From assembly GCF_001434475.1 (NCBI RefSeq), contig NZ_AZGF01000007.1:47214-111213 (forward strand): 64,000 nt of DNA. The letters run 5' to 3'. Every line of letters begins with the position of its first letter. Position 1 is the first letter of the stretch. Positions 27,295 to 38,363 of this stretch are shown piece after piece. Under the pieces are notes generated by a model. That model saw only the letters and a list, made by a program, of their open reading frames with translations. It did no database searches and was not told the DNA's origin. The position numbers and the translations under genes were made by a program. Origin of the DNA: Paucilactobacillus suebicus DSM 5007 = KCTC 3549. Lineage in GTDB: Bacteria; Bacillota; Bacilli; Lactobacillales; Lactobacillaceae.

Positions 27295-27847
27295 TCAGTT
27301 CACCACGTAATTTCAATCCTTGCCAATAATATATTGCCATAATTGTTTTAGCATCATTAATCTCACCAGTAGCAATCATTTGGTTTGCTTGATTCAAACT
27401 AACATGGATCATTTGTAAATTTTCATCCTCATCTTGTGGTAACTCGTTTTCTACCGGTGACAACCCAGTTGCCAAATAAAGTGTCATATGTTCATCACAA
27501 AAGCCAACCGAGGTATAAAACGAACTAACCTCTGTAATTTTGTCTGCAGCCAACCTAGTTTCTTCATTTAATTCACGAATAGCTGCATGTAGTGCGCTAT
27601 CATCACGACTATCCACCTTACCAGCGGGGATTTCAAGCGTTGCCTTATTAACGGCAGCACGCCACTGGCGCATCAATAACATCTCATTTTGATCATTAAT
27701 AGCAAGCAGTGCAACCGCTGGCGCATGACGGACAATTTCACGTCTGGTTTTTTGCCCACTTGGCAATTGAACCTGTGCTAACTCCAAATCCATGACATAT
27801 CCATGAAAAATCGTTTCGGAAGATAACCGCTTTTCTTCGAGTGACAA
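27287..27847 (-). CDS. nudF: NUDIX hydrolase, ADP-ribose pyrophosphatase type
   Basis: The 186-residue protein has the family N-terminus (LSSETIFHGYVMDLELAQVQLP) and a NUDIX box GKVDSRDDSALHAAIRELNE followed by ETRLAAD. The box is atypical: it is one residue longer than GX5EX7REUXEEXGU, Asp replaces the first Glu, and Arg replaces Gly near its end; the core RELNEE is intact. ADP-ribose hydrolysis is the likely activity. I start at TTG 27847, one base after the cold-shock gene stop, with AAAGGA 10 bases upstream; an ATG at 27874 lies inside the preceding gene. Confidence 0.85.
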   Translation of the reverse strand: MSLEEKRLSSETIFHGYVMDLELAQVQLPSGQKTRREIVRHAPAVALLAINDQNEMLLMRQWRAAVNKATLEIPAGKVDSRDDSALHAAIRELNEETRLAADKITEVSSFYTSVGFCDEHMTLYLATGLSPVENELPQDEDENLQMIHVSLNQANQMIATGEINDAKTIMAIYYWQGLKLRGELNG

Positions 27848-27848
27848 A

Positions 27849-28070
27849 TCAAATGTTTCCTTTCTCTTGATCATCCACGACAGTTACATGGGCCGCTTGA
27901 GGTCCACGAACTCCCTGAACGACAACTAGTTCAACCTCTTGTCCTGGAACAAGCGTCCGCCTGCCTGTACCCTCAATACCACTAAAGTGAACAAACACAT
28001 CCGGTTCATTTAGTACTTCAATAAACCCAAAACCTTTATGTTCATCAAAATTTTTTACACGTCCAAGCAT
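27849..28070 (-). CDS. Cold-shock-domain protein
   Basis: The 73-residue protein has the OB-fold nucleic-acid-binding motifs KGFGFIEV (RNP1) and [11 protein letters not shown] (RNP2). Its C-terminal part is unlike the abundant CspA/B proteins ([20 protein letters not shown]), and the usual cold-induced long leader is absent. Coupled to nudF (its ribosome site lies in the end of this gene) and following dapF after 14 bases, so it is an operon gene rather than a stand-alone cold-shock gene. Confidence 0.9.
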   Translation of the reverse strand: MLGRVKNFDEHKGFGFIEVLNEPDVFVHFSGIEGTGRRTLVPGQEVELVVVQGVRGPQAAHVTVVDDQEKGNI

Positions 28071-28084
28071 TACCGATGGTCTCC

Positions 28085-29080
28085 TTACTGTTGAAGTTGC
28101 AAGCCAGCAACAAAGTCTTCGTAACTTTTCTGTTCGTCTGTTTCTTCTTTTACGGCATGAGAAAAATCACCATTCAATGCGTCTTCCAAAGAAAGGTTAA
28201 CTGTCCGAACGAATGTTGCATTACCAATTAAATCAATATAGTCCTCACCACCGGCAATCTGGTGATGAACACGTGTTTTAACAATCCCGCCAGGATTTTG
28301 AACGGTTATCTCAGCATTATTGGCTACTTCATCACTATGAAGTAATACACTAACCAGACTTGATGCTGACATTGCAGTACCACAAGCATTAGTATATCCA
28401 ACACCACGTTCAAAGGTCCGTACAAAAATATTGTTCTGGCCAATGATTCTAACAAAACTAACATTTACACCATCAGGAAAGACAGGGTTGTTACCATTAT
28501 TTAGATAGCGACCTAGTTCTCCTAATTCGTCACTCTCTAATGTATCCTGATCTACAAAAGCAATCAAGTGAGGATTAGGCACTGCCACAGCGGTAAATTT
28601 AAGGTTGGTGTCTAATTCAGCAATTGCTTGATCCACTAAAGTATCTGCTCCATCATTAACGTGCATTTTCAAATCTTCAGCCTTAAAACTGACCGGTGCA
28701 ATATGTGCCTGATAAGTAGCGACACCTTCAGCTAAATCTGGCATTTTAGCTACTGGCAAATCTGCTTCCATCGTTTGCACAGAAAATGACTGCTGCCGAT
28801 TTTCTTCAGCCAAATAACGTGCTACACTTCGTAACCCGTTACCACACATGCTTGCCTCACTACCATCAGCATTAATCACACGCATTCTTCCAAGTGGTCC
28901 CTCATGGTCAGCCTTATCTACAAACAAGAGGCCATCGGCACCGTCAATGAGGCCGTTGTCACGGTCACAAATATTAATAGCTAGTTGTCTAAGTTCACTT
29001 TCACTCAACTGCTTATCCATTTTTTGAGCATCCAGCATATAAAAATCATTACCAGAACCGTGTACTTTTAATAATTCCAT
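28085..29080 (-). CDS. dapF: Diaminopimelate epimerase
   Basis: The 331-residue enzyme interconverts LL- and meso-diaminopimelate for lysine and wall synthesis. Both active-site Cys motifs are present: [14 protein letters not shown] and [13 protein letters not shown]. It is about 55 residues longer than the E. coli enzyme, with extra length in the middle and an acidic C-terminus, which I recall for lactobacillal forms. No other dap gene is in the window. GGGGTG precedes the ATG. It heads the block that runs through csp, nudF, mtnN and the desulfurase. Confidence 0.93.
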   Translation of the reverse strand: MELLKVHGSGNDFYMLDAQKMDKQLSESELRQLAINICDRDNGLIDGADGLLFVDKADHEGPLGRMRVINADGSEASMCGNGLRSVARYLAEENRQQSFSVQTMEADLPVAKMPDLAEGVATYQAHIAPVSFKAEDLKMHVNDGADTLVDQAIAELDTNLKFTAVAVPNPHLIAFVDQDTLESDELGELGRYLNNGNNPVFPDGVNVSFVRIIGQNNIFVRTFERGVGYTNACGTAMSASSLVSVLLHSDEVANNAEITVQNPGGIVKTRVHHQIAGGEDYIDLIGNATFVRTVNLSLEDALNGDFSHAVKEETDEQKSYEDFVAGLQLQQ

Positions 29081-29101
29081 TTATCTTCACCCCATCTTGG
29101 C

Positions 29102-29136
29102 AAAAAAATACCAAGTAATTTTCATTACTTGGTATT
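29102..29136 (-). terminator. Terminator of ileS
   Basis: Perfect 13-bp arms (29107-29119 and 29124-29136) with a 4-nt loop are followed on the minus strand by a T run. Confidence 0.92.
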
Positions 29137-29211
29137 CTACACCGTTAGTCTTTAAAAGTCATTCGTTCAGTATTAACATAACGTCGATTTAAATAAATTA
29201 TGAAAAAAGGT

Positions 29212-32010
29212 TTATTTTTCCAATCCCTCATTCACGGTTTCAGGAAATTCCTCACGAACAATATGAGCACAACGCGCACATAACTGTGGATATGCTACGT
29301 CACTACCGACATCTTGTGTAGTCATTCGACAACGTTGACATACTTCACCCGCGGCCTTTGAAACTTTTAACGCAACACCATCGTTAAATTTCTCAGCGTC
29401 CGCAGGAGTTTCTTCAAGTGAAGACACATGTAAATCAGAAACCTCTAACCACTGTCGAACATTACCATCCATGCTGTTTAAAACGTCCTGGTTGGATTGC
29501 GATAGATATAGATCAAGTCTGGCTTCAAGAGATTTACCAATCAATTTTTCATTTCTGGCTTCTTCAAGCCCCTTAAGGACGTGAGTGCGAATTTCCATGA
29601 ATGAATCCCACTTTTTAAGAAGTTCTTCTTCACCTTCATAGTGATCAACCTGAGGCATTTCTGCCAATTGAACAAATTCTTCAGGTTCCTTCAAATATTG
29701 CCAAATTTCTTCAGTCGTATGTGGCAATACTGGTGTCAAAAGCTTTGTCATGGTAACAAGTACCTTATAAAAGACTGTTTGCATTGAACGACGAGTTTTC
29801 GAATTTGCACCATCAATATACACAACATCCTTTGCCACATTCATGTAGAACGCTGAAAGTTCAGTTGTCACAAAATTCATTAACTGCTTATAAATATCAA
29901 GAAATTCATAATTATCAAAGTGTTTTTCCGTACTTTCAACAAATTCATTCAACTTTACAAGCATAAACTTATCTACAGATTCTAAATCATCATATTTAAG
30001 TGAATCTTTTTCAGGATCAAAATCAGTAGTATTCGCCAACAAGAACCGCATGGTATTACGGAACTTGCGATAGCTTTCGGAAACTTGCTTAAAGATTTCC
30101 ATTGACACACGAACGTCGGCAGATGAATCAACGCTCATTACCCACAGACGAATGATTTCTGCACCCATTTGCTTAACAACCTTATTCGGTTCGATCGTAT
30201 TACCAATAGATTTGCTCATCTTACGACCTTCGCCATCCAAGGTAAATCCTTGGGACAAGATTGACTTGTATGGCGCATGCCCTGATACTGCCACACTAGT
30301 AATCAAACTCGAGTTAAACCAACCACGATATTGATCTGAACCTTCCATGTACATATCTGAAGGATAAGTTAAGTTTTCACGTTCGGCCAACACTGCCTGA
30401 TGTGAGGAGCCAGAATCAAACCAGACATCCATAATATCATTTTCTTTTGTAAACTTACCATTCGGTGAGTGTTCACTGGTGAATCCTTCAGGAAGTAAGT
30501 CTTTTGCTTCTCGATCAAACCAAACATTTGATCCATGTTCGGCAAACAAATCTGCAACATGATTGATCGTCTCTTCAGTCATAATTGCCGTACCATCTTC
30601 ACCATAAAAAATTGGCAACGGAACACCCCAAACACGTTGACGAGATATTACCCAATCTCCACGGTCCTTAATCATGTTATGAAGTCGGACCTTACCCCAG
30701 CTTGGATAGAATTTAACATCATCAATGGCTGACAAAATTTCATCACGAATCTTGTCAACAGATGCAAACCATTGGTCAGTAGCACGGAAAATAATTGGTT
30801 TCTTCGTCCGCCAGTCAAATGGATAACTATGCTTGATTGGCATGTATTTCAGTAGTAATCCTTGATCCTTTAATTTGTCCAGAGAAATTTGGTTGGCATC
30901 ATCATAGAATACACCCTCAAAATCTGGGCCTGCTTCCTTGGTTAAATAGCCTTGATCGTTCACTGGAACAAAGATATCTAAACCATATTGTTTGCCAACA
31001 TAGTAGTCATCTTCACCAAAGCCAGGGGCAGTATGGACAAGGCCAGTACCTGCATCAAGCGTAACAAAATCGCCAAGCATTGTTACTAATTTCTTCTCTG
31101 GGAAAAATGGATGCTGCGCAGTAACACGATCAAGATCCTTACCCTTAACTGTCTTCAGGATTTTGACGTCTTCCCATTCAAACAGTTCAGCACATTTATT
31201 AACTAATTCTGCAGCTAAAACAAACTTCCGATCATCACCACTATGGGTAACAACTGCGTAGTCAAAGGTGGCATCAATAGTAATTCCTTCAGAACCGGGA
31301 ATTGTCCATGGGGTAGTTGTCCAAACAACCATATAGGTATTGTCATCTAGCACACCCTTACCATCAACAACTTGTTCTCCATAAAAGGCAGATGGTGATG
31401 TAACGTCCTTGTAGTCAACCTCGGCTTCGGCAAGTGCTGATTCAGAAGACCATGACCAGAAAACGGGTTTTTTACCTCGATAAAGTAATCCGCGTTTAGC
31501 AAAAGCACCAAAAACACGCACCTGAGCAGCTTCGTACTCCTTTTGTAACGTTAGATATGGATTGTTCCATTCACCAGCTACACCTAAACGTTTAAAATCT
31601 TCACGTTGTTTATCAACTTGTTCTAACGCATACTTACGACATAGATCACGGAAATCAGATGTATTCATCTTTTTGCGATCGTATCCCATCTTAGTTAATT
31701 GCTGCTCAATTGGTAATCCATGAGTGTCCCATCCTGGAACGTATGGTGCACGGAAACCAGACATTGATTTATAACGAACAATAATATCCTTTGTAATTTT
31801 ATTAAGCGCATGACCAATGTGGATATTTCCATTGGCATATGGAGGGCCATCATGAAGCACAAAGGTTGGTTTACCCTCATTCAATTTTTGACGTTGTTCG
31901 TATACTTTGTTTTCAGACCAGATATTTTGTCGTTCAACTTCTTTAACCGGCAAATTACCTCGCATTGGGAACTTAGTTTTACCTAAGTTCAATGTTTCTT
32001 TCACTCGCAT
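29212..32010 (-). CDS. ileS: Isoleucyl-tRNA synthetase
   Basis: The 932-residue class I synthetase has the HIGH motif in [16 protein letters not shown], the editing domain, the KMSKS motif in [12 protein letters not shown] and the C-terminal zinc site (CQRCRM and CARCAH). This is the bacterial mupirocin-sensitive type by overall layout. GGAGG precedes the ATG. It is controlled by an isoleucine T-box in its own leader. It follows divIVA, the standard end of the division cluster in lactobacilli. Confidence 0.97.
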   Translation of the reverse strand: MRVKETLNLGKTKFPMRGNLPVKEVERQNIWSENKVYEQRQKLNEGKPTFVLHDGPPYANGNIHIGHALNKITKDIIVRYKSMSGFRAPYVPGWDTHGLPIEQQLTKMGYDRKKMNTSDFRDLCRKYALEQVDKQREDFKRLGVAGEWNNPYLTLQKEYEAAQVRVFGAFAKRGLLYRGKKPVFWSWSSESALAEAEVDYKDVTSPSAFYGEQVVDGKGVLDDNTYMVVWTTTPWTIPGSEGITIDATFDYAVVTHSGDDRKFVLAAELVNKCAELFEWEDVKILKTVKGKDLDRVTAQHPFFPEKKLVTMLGDFVTLDAGTGLVHTAPGFGEDDYYVGKQYGLDIFVPVNDQGYLTKEAGPDFEGVFYDDANQISLDKLKDQGLLLKYMPIKHSYPFDWRTKKPIIFRATDQWFASVDKIRDEILSAIDDVKFYPSWGKVRLHNMIKDRGDWVISRQRVWGVPLPIFYGEDGTAIMTEETINHVADLFAEHGSNVWFDREAKDLLPEGFTSEHSPNGKFTKENDIMDVWFDSGSSHQAVLAERENLTYPSDMYMEGSDQYRGWFNSSLITSVAVSGHAPYKSILSQGFTLDGEGRKMSKSIGNTIEPNKVVKQMGAEIIRLWVMSVDSSADVRVSMEIFKQVSESYRKFRNTMRFLLANTTDFDPEKDSLKYDDLESVDKFMLVKLNEFVESTEKHFDNYEFLDIYKQLMNFVTTELSAFYMNVAKDVVYIDGANSKTRRSMQTVFYKVLVTMTKLLTPVLPHTTEEIWQYLKEPEEFVQLAEMPQVDHYEGEEELLKKWDSFMEIRTHVLKGLEEARNEKLIGKSLEARLDLYLSQSNQDVLNSMDGNVRQWLEVSDLHVSSLEETPADAEKFNDGVALKVSKAAGEVCQRCRMTTQDVGSDVAYPQLCARCAHIVREEFPETVNEGLEK

Positions 32011-32071
32011 AGTATTTTCCTCCTAAATTAATCATTGTATGTAGCGCTGATAATATGTTGAAAATAAAAAA

Positions 32072-32283
32072 GACCAAGTCCGCAAGGGACGAAGTCTTCG
32101 TGGTACCACCCAAATTCAGAATAAAAAAATATTCTCTTAAGTCATGAATTAACGGTGATGGACCGATCCAACCTACTAAAACTCAGTCAGATATTCAGAG
32201 ATGATCTATTAATAACTTGGTCCTACCGATCTCACACCAATCACCGGCTCGCTTAAGGAATCGTATACTAACTTGCTGTTCTC
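32072..32283 (-). ncRNA. T-box leader of ileS, isoleucine specifier
   Basis: Read on the minus strand, the leader contains the specifier region GAATATCTGACTGAG with codon ATC at 32192-32190, the T-box core GGGTGGTACCACG (about 32110-32098), and a terminator with AAGAC/GTCTT and GTCC/GGAC stems plus six T (about 32097-32065). The specifier agrees with the downstream gene, which validates the GAA-N-codon reading used for the other two leaders. Confidence 0.95.
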
Positions 32284-32289
32284 ATCATT

Positions 32290-32316
32290 ATTTTATCATA
32301 TTCAGCTATTCGCCAA
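32290..32316 (-). promoter_or_regulatory. Predicted ileS promoter
   Basis: TGATAAAAT (an extended -10, TAAAAT at 32295-32290) has TTGGCG 15 bp upstream (32316-32311). It begins just past the divIVA stop, so ileS can be transcribed apart from the division cluster. Confidence 0.5.
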
Positions 32317-32320
32317 GTGC

Positions 32321-33031
32321 TTAAGATTCACTGTCCGGGAAAATAACAACAGTTTCCCCATTGTTACCATTATCCTCAGGTGTATCTTGCTCAACATCAT
32401 CGACTTGAACAATTTCGACCTGCTGATCATCCACAGCACTTATGCTCGATGAATCTGAGTTTACACTCTCACTTCCATCATTGTCAAGCGTCTTTCCCAA
32501 AACCTTTTGTATCTCATCATAAGAACTAACGTCGGATTCTTTAAGTAGCTCATCCCAATCATCACTCTTAACGACGGCGAGCTGAGACTCCAACATAACT
32601 TGCAGTCTTTGTCGGAATATACGAGTTTGTTTCTTTAAATCATTAGTTTCTACGGTTAACTTACGTGTCGAATCTGCCGCATTGGAAATCAACTGATTTG
32701 CTTTTTCATTAGCCTCAGACACAATATCTGTTGCCTGCTTTTGGGCTTCTCTTAAGGTAATATCAGCCTCTTTTTGAGCATTAGATTTAACTTTATCAGC
32801 AGCTTCCTGCGCCACCAAAATTGATTGATTCAATGAATCTTTCAGTTCGGTAAAATACTTAAGCTTCTCCTGATCTGCCTTAACAGTTTCTTCTAAATCA
32901 TGGTTCTTTTCACTCAAAGTCTGAAAATCACTAAGCACCTGATCTAAAAAATCGTTAACTTCATCAGTGTTATAGCCTCTCATTTTTGACGAAAATTTTT
33001 TATTTTGAATATCTTCTGCTGATAAACTCAT
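32321..33031 (-). CDS. divIVA: Cell division initiation protein DivIVA
   Basis: The 236-residue coiled-coil protein has the conserved N-terminal membrane-curvature domain (LSAEDIQNKKFSSKMRGYNTDEVNDFLDQV), then two long coiled coils (about 35-160) and an acidic Ser-rich tail (about 175-236). It marks poles and septa. GGAGG precedes the ATG. Last gene of the dcw block, 30 bases after ylmH. Confidence 0.95.
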   Translation of the reverse strand: MSLSAEDIQNKKFSSKMRGYNTDEVNDFLDQVLSDFQTLSEKNHDLEETVKADQEKLKYFTELKDSLNQSILVAQEAADKVKSNAQKEADITLREAQKQATDIVSEANEKANQLISNAADSTRKLTVETNDLKKQTRIFRQRLQVMLESQLAVVKSDDWDELLKESDVSSYDEIQKVLGKTLDNDGSESVNSDSSSISAVDDQQVEIVQVDDVEQDTPEDNGNNGETVVIFPDSES

Positions 33032-33061
33032 CTAAATTCCTCCAATATTACTTCTGTTACT

Positions 33062-33847
33062 CTAATTTGCCGTAATAAGCAGTAGAGATACATGTAACTT
33101 ATTTTTCTTCGTTGGATTACCGACATCAGTCAGTTTTATCCGACCACCATGCCGCACAGATATCAAATCGTGAATTGCAACAGGATAGTCCGGTTTATCT
33201 ATATCTTCCCAATTCAGTCTTACCTTACCGTGTTCTATCAACTCTTTTGATCGGTTGCGAGAATAGTTAAAAGAACTAGCAATAATCGCGTCCAGACGCA
33301 AAGAACTCACAGTAGTCTGAATTTCCTCTGCATCAGAAATCTGACTGATCACATCATCGAGACTAATTGGTATTAATTGAACCCGAATGTTAGCAATTTT
33401 ATCAACTTGAACCCGAATGTAATCGCTCAAGTTTGCCTCGACCATTACCTGCCATTTATGTCCATCAGTGATGATGTCACCAAAAGTTTCTCGTTCAATG
33501 CCCTGACTTACTAACGTTCCTAGAATTTGCCGATGTTTAATTTCTGCAAACTTTTCGGGATACTTAACATCCAATACTTGAATCTGAAAATCTTCAATTT
33601 CTGGTTGATAATACGTCGGGTAAATCAGTAATCGCTGCATTTCAGCATTTGAAAATCCACCATTGCTCAAAATAGATACATCATCTTGACGATTAACTAA
33701 TGTTTGAGCGATGTAACGTTGTCTCGGGTTCATGAAGTGTGTTAAAACCGGGCTATACTGATCAATGGCCTGTGTAATCCATTGATTAATCGCATCGATT
33801 AGCTGTGCTTCTTCCGGTCGAAAGTGTTGCTCTACTTCGCCAGCCAT
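33062..33847 (-). CDS. ylmH: YlmH family RNA-binding S4-domain protein
   Basis: The 261-residue protein has the YlmH N-terminal region (FMNPRQRYIAQTL, then DVSILSNGGFSNAEMQRLL) and a C-terminal S4 RNA-binding domain (RLDAIIASSFNYSRNRSKEL, then KVRLNW). In B. subtilis YlmH binds stalled 50S-peptidyl-tRNA complexes in ribosome quality control. AAGGAG precedes the ATG. It sits in the standard sepF-yggT-ylmH-divIVA order. Confidence 0.93.
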   Translation of the reverse strand: MAGEVEQHFRPEEAQLIDAINQWITQAIDQYSPVLTHFMNPRQRYIAQTLVNRQDDVSILSNGGFSNAEMQRLLIYPTYYQPEIEDFQIQVLDVKYPEKFAEIKHRQILGTLVSQGIERETFGDIITDGHKWQVMVEANLSDYIRVQVDKIANIRVQLIPISLDDVISQISDAEEIQTTVSSLRLDAIIASSFNYSRNRSKELIEHGKVRLNWEDIDKPDYPVAIHDLISVRHGGRIKLTDVGNPTKKNKLHVSLLLITAN

Positions 33848-33866
33848 TACTAACTTACTCCTTAAC

Positions 33867-34130
33867 TTAAACTAATAGCATGTATAGGTATGAAACACCA
33901 TGCTGTGCAAGGTACACCACCATTAACGCAACTAATGGTGAAAAACTAATTCCGCCTAAAGGCGGAATGAAGTTAAACAAACGAATATATGGAACCACTA
34001 GTCGATCTAACAATTGACCCAACCGACTTTGTGAGGCACCTGGAAACCACGAAAGAAGTGCCCAAACAACGATAACCATCGCGTACAGATTAAGTAACTG
34101 TTCAATCGCGTAAAAAATAAATCCGATCAA
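33867..34130 (-). CDS. YggT family membrane protein
   Basis: The 87-residue protein has two hydrophobic helices flanking the YggT signature WALLSWFPGASQSRLGQLLDR and PYIRLFNFIPP. YggT proteins are involved in envelope or osmotic functions and accompany sepF in Firmicutes. The start is TTG 34130 with AGAGGT 7 bases upstream. It begins 17 bases after the sepF stop. Confidence 0.92.
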   Translation of the reverse strand: MIGFIFYAIEQLLNLYAMVIVVWALLSWFPGASQSRLGQLLDRLVVPYIRLFNFIPPLGGISFSPLVALMVVYLAQHGVSYLYMLLV

Positions 34131-34147
34131 AATAATACCTCTACTTT

Positions 34148-34582
34148 TTAGAAATTATCCTGATCTTTAGTCAGGTTTGCCGATAAATTACCTGAAATTT
34201 CATAATTATGTGGTGTGCAAAGAAAGATTTGATCTCCAACTCGTTCAATAGAACCATCAATTGCAAAGACAGTTCCATTAAGAAAATCAACAACTCTTTT
34301 TGCTTCTGCTGTATCCATCTGAGTAAAGTTTACGATGATGGCACGTTCGTTCAAAAGTTGAGTTGCAATTTCCTTAACATCTGAATAAAGCCGTGGTTCA
34401 AATAAAGAAATTTTTCCATAATCCGTATTCTGACGTCCACTATTAATTGAAACCACCTTCTGACTTCTGTTTCCAGTTGCAGGAGTTGAGTCCGTAGTAC
34501 CTGTATCTTCATAATATTGACTATCTTGCTCTTCCTCATCATCAATTCCAAAAAAATTATTTAAACTAAATTTTCCAGCCAT
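34148..34582 (-). CDS. sepF: Cell division protein SepF
   Basis: The 144-residue protein has an N-terminal amphipathic membrane helix ([12 protein letters not shown]), an acidic linker and the C-terminal SepF core ([32 protein letters not shown]). It bundles FtsZ and anchors it to the membrane along with FtsA. The ATG at 34582 is 8 bases after AGGAGG; an ATG two codons earlier is too close to the site. Confidence 0.95.
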   Translation of the reverse strand: MAGKFSLNNFFGIDDEEEQDSQYYEDTGTTDSTPATGNRSQKVVSINSGRQNTDYGKISLFEPRLYSDVKEIATQLLNERAIIVNFTQMDTAEAKRVVDFLNGTVFAIDGSIERVGDQIFLCTPHNYEISGNLSANLTKDQDNF

Positions 34583-34671
34583 GATCATTCCTCCTTACAT
34601 GTCTAATTTTAAAATAGGGTCGATCATCTATAAAAGCCATCCTGATCGTCCCCACGCCTCACATATTTAAA

Positions 34672-35886
34672 TTATGAACGACGCTTCTTGAAAAATGGTG
34701 GAGTATCTAGTCCATCATCATCTGCATCATTGTCATCATCACCAGTGTTGTTAAAAACATTGAACTCTGGTTTTTCTACACTATCAAGTTCGCTAGCACG
34801 TTCAGATTTTCCATTTTTATCCGAACTAGGCGTTGTTTGAACATCCCAGTCTCCAAATGGATCATCTTGTTGTTGGTGTGCAGGAGCTTGCGTTGTTTCA
34901 GCACGCTTGGTAGGTGTGCTTTGCTTTTTGTCATGATCGATGCCAGTTGCAATAACTGTCACACGCACTTCATCTCCAAGATTTTCGTCAATCGAAGTCC
35001 CAAAAATGATGTTGACATCAGTAGTTGCTGCTTGTGTAACAATATCTGAAGCATCCTGTGCTTCAAACAATGACAAGTCCGGACCACCAGTAATGTTCAA
35101 CAAGACATTATCAGCACCATCAATTGATACCTCAAGTAATGGTGATGAGATCGCCTGCTTAGTCGCATCGGCAGTTCTATTTTCACCATTAGCTGAACCA
35201 ATTCCCATTAAGGCAGATCCTTGATTTGACATAACTGTCTTCACATCAGCAAAATCCAAGTTGACATATCCTGGTGAAGTAATTAAATCAGAAATTCCTT
35301 GAACACCCTGACGTAGCACGTTATCGGCCTCTTTGAAAGCTTCCATCATTGGAGTCTTTTTGTCAACCATTTCCAACAAACGGTTGTTAGCAATCACAAT
35401 CAAAGTATCAACGGCGTCCTTCATTTTTGCAACGCCCTCAGCAGCATATCTGCCACGTTTTGGTCCTTCAAAACTAAATGGTCGTGTCACAACACCAACA
35501 GTTAATGCTCCTTGGTCCTTAGCAATCTTTGCAACAATAGGAGCAGCACCATTTCCAGTTCCACCACCCATTCCGGCAGTCACAAAAACCATATCTGCGC
35601 CTTCCAGAGACTGTGCAATCTGTTCTTCACTTTCTTCGGCAGCTTTTTCACCAATCTCAGGATTCGATCCTGCTCCCAATCCCTTAGTTAGTTTAGGCCC
35701 GAGTTGAATTTTAGTTTCCGCACTTGAAGCGTCTAGTGCCTGTACATCAGTGTTTGCAACAATAAATTCAACTCCGTTGACATCCTCCGAAATCATGCGA
35801 TTGACAGCGTTACTGCCACCACCACCGACTCCGATGACTTTAATTTTTGCGCCAAACTCCTGTCCGGCTTCCATTGAATAATCCAT
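34672..35886 (-). CDS. ftsZ: Cell division GTPase FtsZ
   Basis: The 404-residue tubulin homologue has the tubulin signature [10 protein letters not shown], the N-terminal [16 protein letters not shown] and the T7 loop [12 protein letters not shown] variable acidic linker (about 320-395) precedes the C-terminal peptide [11 protein letters not shown], which binds FtsA and SepF. GGAGG precedes the ATG. It follows ftsA after 25 bases. Confidence 0.97.
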   Translation of the reverse strand: MDYSMEAGQEFGAKIKVIGVGGGGSNAVNRMISEDVNGVEFIVANTDVQALDASSAETKIQLGPKLTKGLGAGSNPEIGEKAAEESEEQIAQSLEGADMVFVTAGMGGGTGNGAAPIVAKIAKDQGALTVGVVTRPFSFEGPKRGRYAAEGVAKMKDAVDTLIVIANNRLLEMVDKKTPMMEAFKEADNVLRQGVQGISDLITSPGYVNLDFADVKTVMSNQGSALMGIGSANGENRTADATKQAISSPLLEVSIDGADNVLLNITGGPDLSLFEAQDASDIVTQAATTDVNIIFGTSIDENLGDEVRVTVIATGIDHDKKQSTPTKRAETTQAPAHQQQDDPFGDWDVQTTPSSDKNGKSERASELDSVEKPEFNVFNNTGDDDNDADDDGLDTPPFFKKRRS

Positions 35887-35911
35887 ATCTTAATTCCTCC
35901 ATCGCTGCTGA

Positions 35912-37306
35912 TTAATCAAAAAAGTTGTTAAAGAATTTCTTTACACCTTCAAGATGATTTTTTTTGGGTTGCTTCGTGTCTTTTGTTTCAGATTGGTTTT
36001 GCTTAGATTCCTGCGGCACATTATGTGATGACGGTCTAGTATTTTGACGATTTACTCGTGATGCCTGCTTGCGCTTCTTTGGTTCACGTGCAGGCGCCGC
36101 AGATGCATTTGGAGTAGACAATTGAAGATGACGACTTGTATATCCAACTGCCTGTTTGACAAGTAAATCAACATCAACAAGTGCAACCTCATATTCTGCA
36201 AGCGACAGTCCAAGCGTAAATGCAGGGTGGCGAATTCCCATCTGATCTGGTACATAAACTTTTGCACTAGCTTCAAAATAATTTTGAGCTAATTCGGCGA
36301 TTCCAGGTAACGCGGTTGCTCCACCGGTCAGGATAATTCCACCAGGTAATTCAAGAGCACTTGCCTTTTTCAATTGCTTATTAATTCGATCAAATATTTG
36401 ACTGACACGCGCCTCAATTACTTCAGATAAATATTCTTCGTTAATCTCGACAGGGTCTTGTTGTCCAACAACGTCAACAGAAAAGGTTGTCGTGGCCGAT
36501 GCTTGACTTGCATCTGCATATCCGTAATCTCTCTTAAGCCGTTCCGCATTTTGTAGTGAAGTATTAAGAACCACAGAAATATCTTTGGTAATATACTGTC
36601 CACCTTCGGGATCAACATACGTAAATTTCAACTGATGGTCATGCATGACACTGGCAGTTGTTTGACCACCACCTATATCAATGACCACAGCACCAAAGTC
36701 TTGCTCCCCATCATTCAAAACCTGACGACCTAAAGATAGCGGTGCAACAACCATATCGAGAACGTTAAGTCCAGCCTTTTGAATCGCTTTGGTTGTGTTA
36801 TGGACGACGGTCTTGGGCCCAGTGAACAAAATACCATGCAATTCAAGACGAACTCCAACCATTCCTCGTGGATCCTTGATCTTGTCGAACCCATCAACCA
36901 CAAACTCATTAGTGATCAGATCGATAACCTCTCGTTCAGGAGGCATACTCTGTATAAGTGCAGCTTTTGCTACTCCAACGACGTCTTGATCCACAATTTC
37001 ACGGGACTGTCCCTGTTCTGCTACCGTAATCATGCCTGTACAATTTTCGACCTTCAGGTAGTTTGCTGGTAACCCGACAATTACATCTTTAATTTTTACA
37101 TTAGACTTCTCTTCCGCCTGTGCAACTGCTTTTGAAATTGCTTGAGCAGTTTTATCGATATCCACAATAATTCCTTTGTTAAGACCGGCTGACGGTTGAG
37201 TGCCAACACCAACGACTTTCAACTGTCCCTTAACTTTTTCACAAACAATCGCTTTAATCGAGGTGGTTCCAATATCTAATCCAACGTAAATTCCTGAATT
37301 ATCCAT
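35912..37306 (-). CDS. ftsA: Cell division actin-like protein FtsA
   Basis: The 464-residue actin-fold ATPase has YVGLDIGTTSIKA, the phosphate-2 motif VIDIGGGQTT and the adenosine motif ILTGGATALPG. A long Gln/Lys-rich linker (about 390-445) precedes the C-terminal amphipathic helix GVKKFFNNFFD that tethers FtsZ to the membrane. AGGAGGG lies 10 bases before the ATG. A 177-base gap with a promoter separates it from divIB. Confidence 0.96.
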   Translation of the reverse strand: MDNSGIYVGLDIGTTSIKAIVCEKVKGQLKVVGVGTQPSAGLNKGIIVDIDKTAQAISKAVAQAEEKSNVKIKDVIVGLPANYLKVENCTGMITVAEQGQSREIVDQDVVGVAKAALIQSMPPEREVIDLITNEFVVDGFDKIKDPRGMVGVRLELHGILFTGPKTVVHNTTKAIQKAGLNVLDMVVAPLSLGRQVLNDGEQDFGAVVIDIGGGQTTASVMHDHQLKFTYVDPEGGQYITKDISVVLNTSLQNAERLKRDYGYADASQASATTTFSVDVVGQQDPVEINEEYLSEVIEARVSQIFDRINKQLKKASALELPGGIILTGGATALPGIAELAQNYFEASAKVYVPDQMGIRHPAFTLGLSLAEYEVALVDVDLLVKQAVGYTSRHLQLSTPNASAAPAREPKKRKQASRVNRQNTRPSSHNVPQESKQNQSETKDTKQPKKNHLEGVKKFFNNFFD

Positions 37307-37379
37307 TTACGTGGAACCCTCCTATTTGTTTTTTTATAATATTCTTTTTGTTTTCCAATATTCATATTGAACTATACCG

Positions 37380-37388
37380 ATTTTAACA
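37380..37388 (-). promoter_or_regulatory. Internal extended -10 promoter before ftsA
   Basis: TGTTAAAAT on the minus strand (TAAAAT at 37385-37380 with the TGN extension) lies about 75 bases before ftsA, inside the only sizeable gap of the dcw cluster. It would give ftsA-ftsZ extra transcription, as in other bacteria. Confidence 0.45.
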
Positions 37389-37483
37389 CACATAACCATT
37401 GTGCTGAAAGGCTTTGTCGATATTTATACATCACTTTATTAAATTGTTAAATTAATGTAAAACGTAACCAGTGTTTACCTTTT

Positions 37484-38332
37484 TTAGTTGTACGTGTGAG
37501 AGTACGCCCCAACTTCTAAATTAACGACCCCGTTCCCACTCATTTGACTAACAATTCCGGGATAATAGGCCATCTTATCCGCCAGGTTAGTGTACTTAAC
37601 AAGCACTTCATTGCCATCATTCATGAAGATTCTCAACCGTTGTGGATCATTTTTTGTTGGTTGAAATTTAACCTCGGATACTCCACTCTTAATAGAATTT
37701 GATAACTTAGCATATTGTTTTGTGGTCTGAATAATTACTTGTTTGGACTTAAAACCCGAATAAACCGCAACGTCATTCATGGGTGATGCTTGAGAATTAT
37801 TCAAAATATACCCACTACTCAAAACTGGATAGTATTTACCATTCTTGTATACGGAACCAATGATTTTATTTTCTGTGACCTGAACTTTAATAGACCTAAA
37901 ACTGGTGACACTGACTGTAACTTTTTTAATTTCCGGGTTTTGTTTGGTGGCTTTTTTATCAATTTCACTTGATTTTTTATTAAAGTTCCACATGAAATCT
38001 TGTTTTGTAATACCGGTAGCCCTCAGCACTTGTTTATCTGTTAAGGTGTCATTGCCACTTATAGTAATTTTATTGATTTTACTATAGGGAGATACAATGA
38101 ACCCCATCACTCCAATAATAATTATAAAAAAAACAATTAAAAAAGTTGCACGTATTGTAGTTCTATCAACTCGTTGCTTTTTTAATTTCGGTAATTTACT
38201 ACCAATTGGCTTTTCAGGTTGACCTGAAGAAAAGTGTGCATGCCGCTTTACGCGTTCTTTTTCACGCTTGTCGATTTCTGCCAGTCTCTGGGCATATTTA
38301 TTGTGTGAAAATTCTTTACGATCATGCGCCAT
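37484..38332 (-). CDS. divIB: Cell division protein DivIB/FtsQ
   Basis: The 282-residue protein has a charged cytoplasmic N-terminus (about 1-55), one membrane helix (about 60-83), a POTRA domain opening with INKITISGNDTLTDKQVLRATG, and a beta domain. It bridges the divisome with FtsL and the septal PBP. It lies 31 bases after murG. The long basic N-terminus is typical of Gram-positive DivIB. Confidence 0.93.
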   Translation of the reverse strand: MAHDRKEFSHNKYAQRLAEIDKREKERVKRHAHFSSGQPEKPIGSKLPKLKKQRVDRTTIRATFLIVFFIIIIGVMGFIVSPYSKINKITISGNDTLTDKQVLRATGITKQDFMWNFNKKSSEIDKKATKQNPEIKKVTVSVTSFRSIKVQVTENKIIGSVYKNGKYYPVLSSGYILNNSQASPMNDVAVYSGFKSKQVIIQTTKQYAKLSNSIKSGVSEVKFQPTKNDPQRLRIFMNDGNEVLVKYTNLADKMAYYPGIVSQMSGNGVVNLEVGAYSHTYN

Positions 38333-38363
38333 TGTTCACCCTTCCTTCTCAACTAGGTTCAAT

